A stretch of DNA of 5,949 bases from an uncultured Thermoanaerobacteraceae bacterium (GTDB lineage: Bacteria; Bacillota; DSM-12270; Thermacetogeniales; Thermacetogeniaceae): the NCBI GenBank assembly GCA_937914965.1, contig CALGIY010000180.1, forward strand, positions 1 to 5,949, given 5' to 3'. The position numbers and the translations under genes are program-made. The notes beneath the pieces were generated by a model. The model was not told the DNA's origin, did not search any database, and was given only the letters and a program-made list of their open reading frames with translations. The number at the start of each line of letters is the position of its first letter. Position 1 is the first letter of the stretch. Of this stretch, positions 5,894-5,949 are shown piece after piece.

Positions 5894-5949
5894 CTGTTAC
5901 TGGTCAGTATAAAATCAGCATAAATGGCCACGAAAAGTAGACCACCTTC

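Noticed and set aside
5924..5949. Start of a divergent plus-strand gene (ATG GCC ACG AAA...)
   Set aside because: Only 26 nt are visible, with no ribosome binding site before the ATG; it cannot be supported.
5894..5949. End of an upstream operon gene on the minus strand
   Set aside because: One frame ends at a TGA 11 nt before the pilC ATG, as an upstream gene might, but the 14 visible codons match nothing I recognise, so no feature was called.

Overview
The window is one compact type IV pilus (T4P) assembly operon, with every gene on the minus strand, so transcription runs from right to left. In that order it holds: pilC (inner-membrane platform protein, 4796-5893), a sigma-70 family sigma factor (4077-4793), pilM (3034-4044), pilN (2427-3029), pilO (1871-2425), a PilP-like lipoprotein (1384-1869), and pilB (extension ATPase), which starts at a TTG at 1297 and runs off the left edge after 432 codons. 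The first six genes are separated by 1 to 32 nt, mostly with the ribosome binding site inside the end of the preceding gene. The only real intergenic gap is 86 nt, in front of pilB. No tRNA, rRNA, CRISPR array, insertion sequence or convincing terminator is visible.

The organism is probably a bacterium of the Clostridia/Firmicutes type, perhaps from the Peptococcaceae-like groups. The support is strong AGGAGG-type ribosome binding sites, several GTG/TTG starts, base composition near balance, and a sigma factor that resembles the SigB/SigF/SigG group rather than a proteobacterial RpoN or FliA. This is an inference, and no single gene fixes the taxon.

Together the proteins make the cytoplasmic and inner-membrane half of a T4P machine. 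PilB hydrolyses ATP under the PilC platform to polymerise pilin. PilM is a cytoplasmic actin-like ring that docks on the N-terminus of PilN. PilN and PilO form the membrane-anchored alignment pair. The lipoprotein resembles PilP, which in diderm bacteria links PilNO to the outer-membrane secretin PilQ. Pilins, the prepilin peptidase, PilT and any secretin are not in the window and may lie on either side.

The most interesting points are: a dedicated sigma factor translationally coupled between pilC and pilM; a PilP-like lipoprotein in a Firmicute-like setting; a PilM whose nucleotide-binding motifs look eroded; a PilB whose c-di-GMP-type MshEN motifs lack their leading arginines; a pilC that begins abruptly with no visible ribosome binding site; and a pilB with its own possible promoter and a TTG start.
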